Counted from the first letter of the stretch, positions 1 through 12,800 are shown. The stretch: DNA of 64,000 bases from Pachyseris speciosa (GCA_016490735.1 JAEMWC010000672.1:299501-363500), one strand, 5' to 3'. Made by a program: numbers and translations. The notes: generated by a model from the sequence alone, not told the origin.

Positions 1-137
1 AACTCATCAAAATGAAAGTGAACTGAATAATACTAGCCTATTAAATTTCATGGATAAACAAATATTAATATTGGCTAAAAACTGTGTGATTTCAAAATGG
101 GTGTAATAAAGTGGTAATTGAACTTCTTGTCATGCAA

Positions 138-229
138 TTTTGGTCTGAAATCATACTTGTGATTTCAAATCAAACTCGCGTTGCGCGCTCGTTCGATTTT
201 GAAATCACGCGTATGATTTCAGACCAAAA
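138..229. repeat. Short palindromic repeat (MITE-like)
   Basis: Two arms of about 34 bp, beginning TTTTGGTCTGAAATCATAC on the left and mirrored on the right, flank a short GC-rich centre. The arms differ at only a few positions. The fold-back structure suggests a small non-autonomous DNA element. No clear target duplication was identified. Confidence 0.6.
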
Positions 230-2540
230 GGAGTGAGTGGGAAATTCCTTGCGACCACTCCCTGCGAATATTCCCCTCCTGTGTGGTGACCTTAAGTCAC
301 ACACTTCTCTTAGATGGTTAACATATTGCCGTCAACTCCAAGAATTCCATCGACCCTCACATCTGTTTTATACGTTATAAAGAGTTTCAACACGATAAAA
401 AATAGGTCCGCCATGCGTACATATATAGCTTACGAAATTTAGCTGCTTCGATGTGAAGCTGACAAATTATTAGTATGTATCTGGTCTCTTATCGAGTTTC
501 TATTAGTAGAGCTAATGTGATTACGGTTAGATCGTTTTCCATATTGTTCCTGACACTCAACGAAACAAGATAACTAGCATACAATAGACCATTTCTGAGG
601 TCCTGAAATCCTCAATTTCAAGATGAGGGTTATTGGTCAATCTTTGTTATGGAAAAGTCACATTTACACAACAAAGGTTGCACATGTTGCGTCGATTTGA
701 AAGTGGGGATTTTAGGAACTAAAAAAACTCAGCATCATCTCCCATAGTGGCCTGATAGATTCAGTCATGATTTTGTTTACATAACCAAGTGGAATTGAGT
801 TTTGAAGTTTGTAGGTTGATTGTCTTTTCCAAGGCAAGTGATGTGAAATTAACTCTAGGGAGGCATTTCATATGAATATTTTTTGCATTATCTTTTTGTG
901 TTCCAGTTCTAACCCAAACGTTTACAACTGTATTTGGGTTTTGTGGAACTGTATTTTCAATAAAGAACACGGAAACAATTAGTTGAGGTAGGTGGATATG
1001 GGGTTGCAAATGGAAAAATGTAGGACAAAAATATGTATAGGTGCATAAGAAGATCAGAACACAGCAATATTTTTAATGAATCATATGTTGAGTAGTATTC
1101 TGAACCAACATTACATTAATATTGTTAATAATTTTTGAGCCAATAAGATTTACAATTTGACCTGGAGTGTTTTAGTTCAATAGAGGTAGACTGTCACCAT
1201 AATAGACTCCAGTAACAGTAAACAGAACAAAAAGCCTGCATTCTAACTCACTCAAATCGAAAAATTCTGGTTTCACTGGAAACAACATTCCATTTTTAGC
1301 TGCACATGATAGTATTTTGCCTTTTTTCAAATGTTCATAAAAACAGGAGCAGAACCATTCTGGGTTATCACTGCTTCTTTAACTTAGCAAATATTGTCCT
1401 GCAATCGGGTTTGACAGTCCTAACTTTTCAGCAGTTGTAACACTTTTTGTATTGTCCAACAACTTGTTTCAATGTTGGTAAATAAAAGACATTTATGTAA
1501 GACATCATTAGCATTATATTCCAAAAACGATCCTTGAAACGCGACAAAGCATCTATTCTTTTAAAGAAATTGTCATGAGAGCCATATCCCATATTAGGGG
1601 CACCCAACGAGCCAAATCAACTAAAAGCTGTAGAAAGGTATTACTAAGTACCTTATGGATTTTGAAGTCTGTTTAAAGTGATGTTTTCACTAGCTAGAAG
1701 ACTTTCATCTGTTCAGATTCCCAAGCTGAAATTTTAATTGCCCGAAAATGTTGGGGAACAAAATCGTCCTTTGAGAAAATGCTAGCTGAAATGAACTTTC
1801 CGCGAACTTTCCAGAGATCTATTTTCTTTCCGAAAATACTAGCTGACGTTTTTGACTGCCACAAACAGCAATTACGATCTTCCCGAAAACCTTAGGGGCT
1901 ATGATTTCCCAAGTAATTTTAGAGGCTTTCAAATACTTTCAGACACTTTCAGATATTCTTAAATATTCTCAAGCAGGACTGGTCTACTGAGCCTTGTTCA
2001 TGCCTTGTTCAATAAATGACTACTGAAGTTTCAATGACCGTGAAATGTTGGCCTGTGAAAGTTAAAATCCTCGCTGTAATTCGCACTAAGAAGACAAGCC
2101 GACTGTGGCAAAGCCAGCGTGTGAAATCTAAGCAACAAAGATGAGCGAATAACTAGATAAAAAGCAAGTATTACACAAATACAAAATGGCCGCTTTCTGA
2201 ATAGGCTTTTCCTAGAAGGTGAGAAGGAGAGGGAGAGGGAAAGAAAGGCCTCGACACAGAGTCTTTCAATTGACCCTTCCGCCCCACCCCCCCCCCCCCA
2301 CCCAATCACAGCACGATATGTGTCTCCGAAAAACTAGCCAATCAAATTCACTTCTTGTCAACCGCCTGTCAAGTGTGTCAACTGCTACAGCACATCTAAT
2401 TTATATTTCGGCGACTAGAATTGTGTAAATAAACTTTTCACCGGAATGGGATAGGTTTGCATAATTTGTCGTGAAAATCTAATCACAAAATACGGCAGTT
2501 GTGCTGCTACGGCGTCGCTGTTCTGTGAGACTACAAGCAA
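230..2540. other. Intergenic, no gene recognised
   Basis: AT-rich sequence with only short scattered ORFs and no recognisable protein similarity. A C-rich run lies near 2285-2300 within a polypurine/polypyrimidine stretch. I see no RNA gene or clear transposon ends. Confidence 0.5.
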
Positions 2541-2619
2541 AAAGTGTTCGGGTATTTTCATAATTGCAAGATTATTAGTCACACGTACTGTTGGTCGGAA
2601 TCACCAACGCTGGTTTGTA

Positions 2620-2975
2620 TGAAGTCGGTGAGAAAGTTTGTTAGTTGTTTCAAGCTTTTTAACGTGTTACAACAAGTATTAACGGCTGTTTCTGTGGAGA
2701 AAAACCGGAGGAAATTTCAACTGCTTCCTTACCATCTGCTGAGGAGATTGAAGCATCGAATTTTACTGAATTTTAGAACAACATCATCGATCTCCGCTGG
2801 AATTACTCCGACGGCTAAGCGTCAAAATTTGATTTCACACCGTGGGCATTCAGTCTTTCTACTTTCTGGTTTACGATTAATTCAAGCGGATCGGCTAACA
2901 ACAAGCACTACATACGTTTTCCTTGTGCCAGTTTTATCGAACCAGTATTGCGAAAACGCTTTTGGAATAAGGTGA
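2620..2975 (+). CDS. Unrecognised ORF, possible gene fragment
   Basis: An open stretch of about 118 codons from the first in-frame ATG (MKSVRKF...) to a stop at 2975. It is basic, with a central segment RKFQLLPYHLLRRLKHR. That segment faintly recalls the LP-x-HLRRR motif of the RNase P/MRP subunit POP1, but the flanking residues do not fit, so I do not assign a product. The open frame continues upstream to about 2544 without an ATG, so this could be an internal exon or a decayed copy. It may also be a chance ORF. Confidence 0.2.
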
Positions 2976-5330
2976 TATTTGAGGCTCTTTCCGTAAACAG
3001 CTGGGAGAATTCCGTGGACGTCTTTTCTTGCGACAAGAAGTCTTTCAAGGCAGAGTTCCTGTTCTTGTTTAAGCTTAATCCCTGGAAAGAACTTGAGCGC
3101 CCCTTCTAACTAATTTTTGAATTCGTTCAGGTCTATGAAAAGACGATTCCGCCTCGGACACGCAATTCAATGTTCTGTTCTTTTCTGTTTATGATTCGTT
3201 AATTCTGGTTATGTGACGTAAGAGCCTTTTGTGTGTTATCCAATCAGCGTAACGTCCAGATTCTGGACGTTGAACATGAGCCGATCAATAGGTTTGTGTC
3301 AGGCCCTCCTTCCCTTTCCCCCTCGGATACTCGGAGGGCCTAATACTCAGGCTACTTTCTGAAGCTCACGTAAGTTAGCTGTCAGGAACACACATCTTGG
3401 ACGACGACATAGAGTGGTTTACACTTCGTGTAAGCCACCCAAAAATGATTCCTGGCTATCGGAATCCAGGTTTGGTGAAGTACGTTGCTGTGGTCTCATT
3501 TATCCATGCTAGAAGAGTCCGAAGACGATTTTTCACGACTTCCACCATCGTGCAGCTTTGCTAGAGTAGCATAAATTTTCTTTCCGCGGGAACAATTCGC
3601 ATAATTTATTACTCGCACCAGACCATAGCAGCCGAGCTCCCTACAGTCCCGGATTTGGAAGAACATAATTCGAAACACGAATAATAGAATCGAGTTCGCG
3701 CAACACAATATGAATGGAACTACGCAATGTGAAAACACAGGAGAGAATCGTTGACGCAGTAAACATAATTCGCAAAGATGAATCGAATGCAAGGGCAACA
3801 AAAACAACAGTAATGTTTTGACGAACATAACTGAGTACACGTAAAACACAATTAGCAACATCAAAAACACCAGTGAAACTTTAAAAATCGAATTGGGAAA
3901 GAGAATAACAGAATCGTAAACTTAATTTTGGCGGTAATCACCCCTCATAGGGCCCCTCTCTGAGTTTTTGTACCTCTTGTCATGAGATCTCAACCAGCCG
4001 ACTTAAAAGCTGTGGTTTTCTTTTCAGCCAAGGGTTACAGGTTATCAAAGATTTTTAGAATTGGGGACGGAGACACGCTCCTTCACAAAACGAAGGTACT
4101 GAGTCAGTATTACTTTTTGCTTCTCTTATCATTACATTATCTCTTACTGTTAGAATTTGCAACGATGATCGCATTTTCTGGGGTAATCTACCAAGATCAT
4201 TAAATTAAATTTAGAATCAGATATGCAAGTCTTCCCTTAAGTTTGATAAACGTTAGTTTTGACTATGACAGCACGTCACATATTTTCTATCATCTGATTG
4301 CTTCTTCTCACCAAACTTTCAATTCCTAACGGCAACCAGACACGTCGATCTTTACTTTGTTTTGAAAACAAAACAGGGGAAGTAGAATTCGGCGAAGGAA
4401 ATAAAATCAAGATGAAATAATCATCCTTTTTTAAAGATGCTCACAGACTTATTTAGCATTTTATTGAGTGCAAAAGAAGAAAAATAAAACAATGTTATAC
4501 TCACAAAGCTGAGTCTAACATCATCTTGGTCATTGAGCGCAAGCTGACTCTGAACCTATTCAAGTAAACAAGCTCTCCTAACCACTTAAAATGTACAGAT
4601 ACTGCTCATCAGCGACACCCCAGTCAAGGTAGATTATACAGTTGTCTGGTCGACATGCTTGATAAGTATCCTCGATAGCTTCATGAAGACCCCGCGACAG
4701 TGAACTGACGATCCTGTTGCAATTTTTCGTGTACTAATTGTACCAAGAGTTTGCATGCACTTTAAGTCTATTTTAAGACTGACAATGGCGATGAACTGAG
4801 TGCAAAGAGACACCCCTAGCTAAAGATCTAAAACACAATTACATGATGTACACAGAAATGAGGTTTCCTCAAAATAAGCCAGCTCGAGTGAAAATTACCG
4901 AAGTGTATTCCTGTCCGTTTATTTTTCCGCGTGATAGAGGATTTTAACGCGTCTTCGTGTGTAACACTTACTTAACTGGGTTCGCAACGATGACTTTCTT
5001 TGTGCGAGTACAGTTTTGTGTTGTGTAAAACTTTCATGCAGCGTAATTTGTTCATGGAAGCGACTTTCGGTATATTGCTCACTCTGCATATCAGCAAGAT
5101 CAATTCAGTTGCAAGGGTCTGAAAACTCTCGACGTTTCAAGGCAACAAATTCTTGCGCAAAGTCCTTGAGGCTTGCTGCACTAAAAATCACCTTTTCGGG
5201 TGACAGCAATTAGTTCTTTCCCTTTTTTTTAAATTTAGCTTTATCTCGTTCATTTGATTTTGAATATCTAGATCTTACGAATCATAATCATCCATGACCA
5301 AATACTCATTAAATGGAAAAAGAAAACCCT
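2976..5330. other. Intergenic upstream of the GPCR
   Basis: No supported gene. Weak ORFs on both strands near 3496-3870 and 3982-4203 lack recognisable similarity. A GC-rich patch near 3299-3360, ending AGGGCCTAATACTCAGG, resembles AAGGCCTGATACCCAGG near 7295-7312 and is probably a dispersed-repeat end. Confidence 0.4.
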
Positions 5331-5402
5331 CATGATCAATGATGTTCACCATTCTAGGGTTCATTCTGGATCGCTCTAAATCGGAATACTCAGTATGTTG
5401 TC

Positions 5403-5416
5403 TGCGTTTTTCACAG
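5403..5416 (+). promoter_or_regulatory. Candidate 3' splice site before the GPCR coding exon
   Basis: A pyrimidine-rich tract ending in CACAG lies 21 bases before the preferred start codon. This suggests a 5' UTR intron, as in many cnidarian receptor genes whose coding part is one exon. The upstream exon was not located. Confidence 0.4.
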
Positions 5417-5437
5417 GACAAGGCCTTCGAAGAACAG

Positions 5438-6370
5438 ATGGCTAGCGCTGAGAGTCCATTCAACCTGCTTAACCACACATGCTGGAACTGCACGAGCGTT
5501 CGAACTAGTGACGCTGGAGATTCGGATACTACTACAGCTCAGATTTTATCCAGCGAGTCAGTGATAGCTCTTGACTTCATCTCAGCCTTGGCCAGCATCA
5601 TTGGAAGCGCGGGGAACGCACTGGTACTTTTAGCAGTCTATAACAACAAGACCTTCCGTACGATTCCCGATCTTTTCATCACCAGTTTGGCATTCTCAGA
5701 CTTCACGGTCTGCGCGCTGTTCTTTCCAATGTCTATTTACCATTTTCACCACCCAAATGTCAAAGAGAAAAATTTGTCGTTTCATTTAGCAAAAATTTTT
5801 CTAGGACACATGTCCTTGGTTGCTTCCGCCACCAACATGTTCGCAGTGACCATCGATCGCGTAATTGCGATACGATTTCCATTCAAGTACTCCACTGTGA
5901 TGACAAAAGTGAATGTTTTCGTTGCCATCGCAATTGTGTGGCTGATTTCAATTGTGCTTGGTGCTCTGCAAACGGGGGAAGTCATCTCCAGCTACCACAT
6001 AGGATTTTACAGTTTCGTCGTGCTGTTCAGCACCATAATAATGTACATATACATCTTTGTCGCCGCGAAGCGTCGAGAGAACCGAATTCAGGAAGTAACA
6101 GCCCAGGTATCAGAAGGTGCGGCGATAGAAAAAAAAGTAGCGAAAACAATTTTTACAGTGGTGGGAATATACACTATATGTTGGTTGCCGATGCTTGTGC
6201 TCCCAGCAATTCTCAACCCTTCAACCTTAGCGTTCAAAAAGACCTTTCCCTGGACTCAAACTCTACTGGCTTGCAACTCGGCACTCAATCCATACATTTA
6301 CTGTATGAGGAGTAGTAAGTACCGCTCAGCATTTATCAAGATACTGCGAATAAGAACGTCCGTAGGCTGA
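5438..6370 (+). CDS. Class A (rhodopsin-like) G-protein-coupled receptor
   Basis: A seven-transmembrane receptor of about 310 aa in one uninterrupted exon; the ligand is unknown. In the 343-residue open frame from 5339, the family landmarks are GN (N93) in TM1, LAFSD (D121) in TM2, DRV at 173-175 ending TM3, W201 in TM4, CWLP at 281-284 in TM6 and NPYIY at 317-321 in TM7, followed by a short tail. Two N-glycosylation sequons (NHT, NCT) precede TM1. I prefer the start at Met34 (5438), because TCTGCGTTTTTCACAG ending at 5416 looks like a 3' splice site and would put the earlier ATGs in an intron. Unusually, there is no Cys at the start of TM3 and none in the short second extracellular loop, so the usual disulphide is absent. 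Melanocortin, cannabinoid and adenosine-type receptors share some of these traits, but no subfamily is assigned. Confidence 0.88.
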   Translation: MASAESPFNLLNHTCWNCTSVRTSDAGDSDTTTAQILSSESVIALDFISALASIIGSAGNALVLLAVYNNKTFRTIPDLFITSLAFSDFTVCALFFPMSIYHFHHPNVKEKNLSFHLAKIFLGHMSLVASATNMFAVTIDRVIAIRFPFKYSTVMTKVNVFVAIAIVWLISIVLGALQTGEVISSYHIGFYSFVVLFSTIIMYIYIFVAAKRRENRIQEVTAQVSEGAAIEKKVAKTIFTVVGIYTICWLPMLVLPAILNPSTLAFKKTFPWTQTLLACNSALNPYIYCMRSSKYRSAFIKILRIRTSVG

Positions 6371-7186
6371 TGTGTCACTCGCCAAAAGTACGGTACCTGG
6401 TAAAATCAGTCTTACCGGCTGCATTGTATGCATGAAAAATGTGAGCTGGCGATAGCGTTTTGTTTGCTTTGATTTTTGTTTCTCCTGAAAGAACAATGAC
6501 AAATAAACCATTTGGGACATAGAGAAATTCATCACTAATAAACTCATCACGGTTGAAGAGTGTTCAAGCATTGGGCATTTCTGGTAACAGTTAATGGCTG
6601 GCGAACTGCTTTTGTCATTAAGGAGTGCTGCGACAGAACAAACGAGAGAAACTAGAATTGAAAGGATTCGTGCTCTTTTTCCGTGTTTTGTCATCATTAC
6701 TGCTTTATTGTAATTGTTAGAAAAGCCTGTTTTGCAATTGAAAACATACAACGATCCTCTGCATTGCATAACGCTCAAAATTCTGCAATACCTTGTTCTT
6801 GGAGAGTACTTTTTAAAAGCACAAAGGGGAGAATCGGAGCCCTCCTCACCTACACCTTCCATAGAAAGTCTAACGTGTAATATCATATATAATTTGCTGA
6901 TTAAGTACGAGAATCTTCCCGCACCTACGGCAGACAAAAAACTATCTAAGTGTGGCTTTGATCTATCACACCACAGCAAAGTATACTCACTTCCCTTTGC
7001 ACGTGACACATTTTACGGAAACTGAAATCATATACGGCGTTTTAAAAGGCTCTTCTTCGCCTCAAACTCTTAACCACCTTATTCTTATCGGTAAGCATTT
7101 ATATTTTCTGTTCATCTGCGCAAAAAAATATAAAAAAATATCAATTTCCGGACTTTACCGTCTCGGTACGAAATTCGCATAGGAAC
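6371..7186. other. GPCR 3' flank, no further gene supported
   Basis: Overlapping ORFs occur on both strands (longest on the minus strand, 6326-7009) but show no recognisable domains, and the longest runs antisense into the GPCR end. Treated as chance ORFs and 3' flank. Confidence 0.4.
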
Positions 7187-7275
7187 AGGGAATGGGGAAG
7201 GGGAAGGGGGGGGGGGAGGGGCAGGCGGAAGGGGAAGGGGAGGGAGGGGGAAGGGGGAGAGGGGAGGGGGAAGGG
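7187..7275 (+). repeat. Polypurine G-rich tract
   Basis: About 90 bp almost entirely of G and A, with repeated runs of four or more G. It could form G-quadruplex or triplex structures. The following AAGGCCTGATACCCAGG resembles a repeat end near 3335-3355. Confidence 0.7.
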
Positions 7276-7329
7276 ACGCCCCACTTCCACTAGGGAAGGC
7301 CTGATACCCAGGTTGTTTTGTCATATGGA

Positions 7330-8400
7330 CTGATCTGCCAGAGGCGCCATGACAGGCTGACGTCCGATCTCACCCTATAAGAGAATTGTAAACCGCCACC
7401 GGAAACTATGTGATATGTGAGGTATATAAAGCCATTACCATCACCTGCCATGCTGTCAGCAAGCTCTTGTTTGTGACGCCATTAGCTACGTCACTCAACG
7501 GGTTGTCAGAGTTTAATTTTCCCCACGTAAACCTAATTCTGACACTTATTGAAAACGTATATCTGGAACTAGATTTAAAAGATTCGCACTTCGACCTCGT
7601 AATCTAACTTTGACCTTCACAGAAGCCTCTTGTCTAATCGTAAACAAGAGGCTACAATTAGCCTAAACTCGGGCTTGCAAAAAACAGTATTGTATCCCTA
7701 ACTTAGCGCTAAACAAAAGAATAGAGGGAAGTCTGTCTTTCTTACATCGGACGCATTGTGTTTAGCTTGTGTTGGAGTCTATTTCTTTAGACCCCTATCA
7801 ACATATATTCCTCTAAAGTACAGCTCAACCATTGAGAACAATAATTATAACACTTGTAAAAAATATTTCTAAAAGAACAAGAAAAAGAGAAAGAGAAAAA
7901 ATAAAGCCCGAGATATATACCACTAAAAGACATCGAACCCGTGTTAGCTGCGTCACAGGCAGGAACAATGACCTTTAGGCCACAGAGGTTTATCGTTATA
8001 CAAGGTGATAAAAATAGTGTATTGATTCCAAAAAAAAACTAAGCACACTTGTTTTCGCTTCGATGGATAATTGTTTGAGAAAGGAAACGCTTATCGAACG
8101 ATGTAGGATTTTTTCGCATAAACGTTAATGGAGTCTCGGTGAAATGTGAGTAGAAAATTAATTAGCAGAGTGAAACTGTTTACAAATACGTCAACCCAGG
8201 GTCATTTGAAACACAAGAAAGGAACGTTTCTGGACAGTTTCAAGTGACGGTAGTACATTTGTAAAAACTAATCGCTTATCATTCAAAAATTAAAGTCCAG
8301 AAATTGTGGGAAAATAGTAAATAAACTACCTGTCAAAGTCTCAGTGGTGTGTGATATCCCGTACTTGAGTTATTCAACAAAATGTACATCTCAATGGAGC
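7330..8400. other. Intergenic, nothing recognised
   Basis: AT-rich sequence with one weak ORF at 7410-7607 and no recognisable domain, RNA gene or transposon end. Confidence 0.4.
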
Positions 8401-8407
8401 GGATACG

Positions 8408-8588
8408 GGGAACACGGCAGTCCATCTGGAGTTAAATTTTGGTCATGTTAAAAGCTTTCTTCTCGCTGTTGAACTTGCAAACATTCATATAGACACTTGT
8501 CTTAACATATTAGTTGTTCAGACTTCAAAGACACAAAGTGAATCGACGTTTTCCGATACGTGACAACAGGCATCATTCTTGCTGTTGA
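8408..8588 (+). repeat. Direct repeat, copy 1
   Basis: A segment of about 175 bp, from ACACGGCAGTCCATCTGGAG to GTGACAACAGGCATCA, recurs at 8778-8947 with scattered substitutions. The copies flank a small palindromic element. Confidence 0.8.
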
Positions 8589-8644
8589 TATGAGATTTAC
8601 ACTTCCGAATCACTCGGCCGTGAAAGGTCAAACTCCCTTTGTCT

Positions 8645-8751
8645 GTAGTCTCTAATTTTTGGCGCTCCCCTCGCGTCGCGTCTCCTCGCAACTTCGCGCG
8701 CGCACGTGTCTTTCGCCCGCCCCACAATCCATCGCCAAATTTAGAGACTAC
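8645..8751. repeat. Short palindromic element between direct repeats
   Basis: Arms GTAGTCTCTAATTTTTGGCG and its near-complement at 8733-8751 flank a GC-rich centre with CGCG runs. This is the shape of a small MITE. It lies between the two 175-bp direct repeats. Confidence 0.55.
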
Positions 8752-8777
8752 TCGCAGTCTACTGAAGCAGAAACGAG

Positions 8778-8947
8778 GAAACACGGCAGTCCATCTGGAG
8801 TTAAGTTTACTCATGTTAAAAGCTTTCTTCTCGCCGTTGAACTTGCAAACATTCGCATAGACACTTCTCTTAACATATTGTTTGTTCAGACTTCAAAAGA
8901 CACAAGGTGAATCGACATTTTCCGATACGTGACAACAGGCATCACTC
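8778..8947 (+). repeat. Direct repeat, copy 2
   Basis: Second copy of the repeat at 8408-8588, with the same order and orientation and small indels. Confidence 0.8.
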
Positions 8948-8949
8948 TG

Positions 8950-11220
8950 TTAAAAATAGTTAGCGCTTGCGCAGAAACGCCGGAAGTGAGCTTTGTGGAT
9001 GATACTCGACGACGAAAAAGAAGAACCGTCGGTAATCTTAGACCCGGGCGCCGCGCGAGACGCGGGCAGCCCGACTAATTAAGCTAACCCAAACAGTTGG
9101 TTTCTGCGGGATTTTGCGTACCTTGAATAGCCGCTGTGATCAAGTTGCCAACCACTTGAACTGCGAAAAGTCGTGCTTTTTTCCTCATAGATCACAGGAG
9201 CGAGCTGACGGGTGAAATTATGCAAATTAGACTAGAGAACGCTACATGCAATGCGCTCCTCAGAACTGGAGAAGAAAGAGACTGTTGTTGGCTGCTCGCG
9301 CAGTCTACCGAGGGTTCTCAATCTGGAGACCCGCGGGAAGAAGGGAAAGATTGACAGCTAGAGCACTGGGAACTACCAAGGTTTTGCGAGGCGAGACTGC
9401 TGTTGACAATCGTGTTAGGTGAAGGTTTTAAATTCCTCCCATTTCGACGTTTTCTGGAACCTCTGGAATTCGTGTTAACTGAACATAGTGGGAAATGTGC
9501 TCCAAAGAACAAAGGTAAGCAATTTTGGGAGTTAATGGTCATTATCTGAAGTGTCACAGCCTATATCTGAAGCTTAACCTTTAATAGTGTCATCTTTTTT
9601 CATTCAGCATGAAAAGTGCTTGAAATTTTTCAAACGTTTTCCTGGATTTTTTTTGGGTGAAAAGTTCTAACAAAAACTGATGAAATCGAAACGAGAGATT
9701 ACATAAAAAAGCGTTAAATGTCTTCAAGAGGAGAACTTTAACAACAAGGGAGAAAATTGAAAAATTAAAGCTCCATTAATTAGCTTAATTCTTTGCTGTT
9801 TCCCTTCGATTATTGTCCACTGCACACGTGTAGATGGAATGAGGTGAAGTAAAACTTGAAACATTCTTCCAGAAAGCAGATGCAAATGTAAAACACACTC
9901 ATGGTGTTGACCCTTTAACCAGTGGCATCAACATGTAGATTCTCCTTATTGTGATCCTTATATCTCTTATGCTTTTGGTAAGAGGAATTCAGGGACTTTT
10001 CAGAGAGGTAGCTCAGGGCTTAAGTAAGTAATCTGAAAGAATTTGAGAAAGCGAGGCAGCTTCGAGAAAAAAAACTCCCAGCTGGAAAACCAATTTAATT
10101 TAACACTTTGAGGAAAGACCGTGTGCCACCGCTATCAAAAAATATCTGGTGGAAACCAATGAACACCCCTCTAAGAAAGAAAGTACAACATTTTGACTAA
10201 TAAAATTAGTTTAATTCATTAATTTTCGAAAATATCATTGTCCATAACCATTATGGTTAAACTATTCTGACATTAAATTTCAATCCAATTAAAAATAGCT
10301 AGTATTAATAAGTGATTCAATCATATTCACTAAGACTTTCATTAAAGTAACAGTTACAATCTATTATATACCCTGCCTTCATCAACAGTATACAAGGTGA
10401 GCTGTTAGGTTAATTACCAAAAAATAATACACCATATTCAATTTTTATTCAAAATAACATTTTGCACTGTAACAGTACATTATTAAGATTAAAACTTTTG
10501 TAATTTTTCCTTTTTGTTCAGCTTGGACTCAGCTAGCTCCTGAGCATGCCCCTCTGAAATTATTCCAACTCAGGTTCATACTTTGCTTGATACTTTGCTT
10601 TGTATGACTTTTGAGATTTCTCTCCCTTAGTGGGGGAGAGAGAGGGGTGAGGGGGGGGGGTGAATGTTTTGTAGGATTGCACACATATTCAGTATCCTTC
10701 TGACTGACAAGGAGTTCCTCAATAGGTCTGCTAGCTATAGAAGAAATATTTTTTAAAAAGGAGAAAAGAATAATCAAACTTGTTTCAGAATAGATACGAC
10801 AATGTCATAGAGAGCCTGCCATCATGACTAATGAGTCTATATTAATTATTAACCCTTTAAGCCTGGTTGTCAACATTCATATTCTCGTCACTGTTCTGCC
10901 TATATATTTAGTTCTAGTTGGAAGAATTTCTTTCAAATCAAAACATTTAATTTGATGATCACTTCTTACATTCTCATGACCTGACAACATTTAACTCAGC
11001 AGTAATATCGTAAGCAGAAATTAGATCCTCATCATTTCTAGGAATACGGTAAAGAGTTACAGTGGGCTCATCTTGATAAAGATCATTAGCAAAATGATAT
11101 AAATGCCTTAAAATGTTTATGAGCATAAAAAAAACTTGAGTCATGAAAAAAAAATAACACTGACTATATTTCTATGCTGTTTTAGTAAAAACATCATCAC
11201 CTGTGATGTACTTTAACATT
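8950..11220. other. Intergenic, nothing coding recognised
   Basis: AT-rich sequence with a G-rich run near 10630-10662 and no recognisable gene. A GC-rich block lies near 9040-9075. Short ORFs (9318-9557, 10529-10777) have no domain signal. Confidence 0.4.
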
Positions 11221-11346
11221 ATGGCAGCCCCCCCCCCCCCCCCCTCATTGGTTCATCTGTTATATAGCTATTTTTCTTTTAATTTTATAGTTGACCAGGG
11301 AACCCATTTATAACAGCTTGAGCTGATGGGTTTACCCTGGTTAAAT

Positions 11347-11347
11347 A

Positions 11348-11377
<30 letters not shown>
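11347..11377 (+). repeat. (TTA)n microsatellite
   Basis: A short run of TTA/ATT triplets next to the repeat block. Confidence 0.8.
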
Positions 11378-11380
<3 letters not shown>

Positions 11381-11399
11381 TAGTAGTGGTAATAGGACT

Positions 11400-11850
11400 G
11401 AGTGGAGTACAATTCAGGGAGTAATCAGGCGAGTGATTTTAAATTGGCCGAGCGCGTAGCGCAAGGCTGATTTGAAATTAAAGCACAATTACCCCTGAAT
11501 TGTACGACACGAAGTCCGATTACCAATTAATTGTGTCAATAACAAAATGCGAGAAACTCTAGAGGTCAACTTTCTAAACTGTAAAAGTATTGTACAAAAT
11601 AACCAACAGAAATTGTTGCTATTTTACAAAGCGCGAAGATTGACAACTGACACGACATGGCAGCTACTACGCAACATAGTTACCCAAATAAGGTAACTGT
11701 CCGAGTTGGCCTGTCCGATTACAGGTGTTTGTAATCGGACAGCTCAAATCAGACAGTTTGGACCTGAAGCAGCCAATTAAGACACAAATAAAGGCTGTTA
11801 AGAACCAATCACATTCGAGCATTTTGTTATTGACACAGTAATTGTGTCAA
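11400..11850. repeat. Non-autonomous repeat with inverted segments
   Basis: The block starts with GAGTGGAGTACAATTCAGG and later has CCTGAATTGTACGACACG in inverted orientation. A second inverted pair, TGTCAATAACAAAATGCGAG near 11525 and CATTTTGTTATTGACACAG near 11820, frames the rest. Internal sequence is non-coding. The structure suggests one or two nested fold-back elements. Confidence 0.5.
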
Positions 11851-11999
11851 TAACAATTTATTATTGTTATTGTGTGTCAATAACAATTTATTATTGCTAT
11901 TGTTATTATTAACAATCTGTCTGAAATTAGTCTAATTATTGTTTTTGCTGATTAAAATTTAAGTGAATGTGTAATATCACTGCATGACAGATTTCACAA

Positions 12000-12800
12000 G
12001 ATCAATGTCAATTGATTTAGAGAAGGATTAGGTTTATGCATGTGTGTATCGAGGGAGTGAACAGCACTGTGAATTGTGAGAATGTACAATCGTGATTTCT
12101 AGTGATTAAAGCACCGTGATCCTTTACTATAAGTGAATTGTTGTGAATTTCTTGAGGCAAGGGAGCCATTTGTGACAAAACTTTTAACCTATAAATATTC
12201 ATATTTCCATTTTCCTTCATCAAGCACCCAGTTGCTATCATAACACAAAAATCCCAGTTATTTACAGTACAGGACATTAAAACATGAATGTTATATCTGT
12301 TAAAACCTATCATACTGTACATCATGGTTAAATTCAAATTATGAAAATATCCTATTAAATCTCCTAGATTTTATTATTGACCCAACAAATGAGAGGATTA
12401 ACTCCTTTCCTCTCAAAAATTAATTATTTACACAGATACGATACTGATGTAGACTCAAATGCTACTGATCACATTCCACCTCACTACTAATGAATTTTAA
12501 ACATCACCACAGGAAGGTATATACTACTGAAAGCTTTCACTTGGTCACATACAGTATTGCACAAAGGAATCGAATAGTTTAAGTAAATTGGCGTCATCAG
12601 TAAGAATATTGAAACTCAGGTCAGCCACACTCTAATTCCTTGCACCACTGGGGCAAGTTAAAATTATAGGACTTTGCTTTAACTGACAGTATATTACATA
12701 GCATGAAGATGAAGGTGGTTGATATGTTTTGGGTTCCCAGTGCGAAGACAATAATTGTCTTAGCACTGGGAACCCAGCTTTCCTACTTGTGATGATGATA
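12000..12800. other. Intergenic, nothing recognised
   Basis: A 106-codon minus-strand ORF at 12017-12337 shows no domain. CTGGGTTCCCAGTGC-type inverted sequence occurs near 12725-12775 and may be a small hairpin. Confidence 0.35.

Noticed and set aside
6326..7009. 227-codon minus-strand ORF after the GPCR
   Set aside because: It overlaps the end of the GPCR antisense, has no recognisable domain, and other frames are also open here, so it looks like chance.
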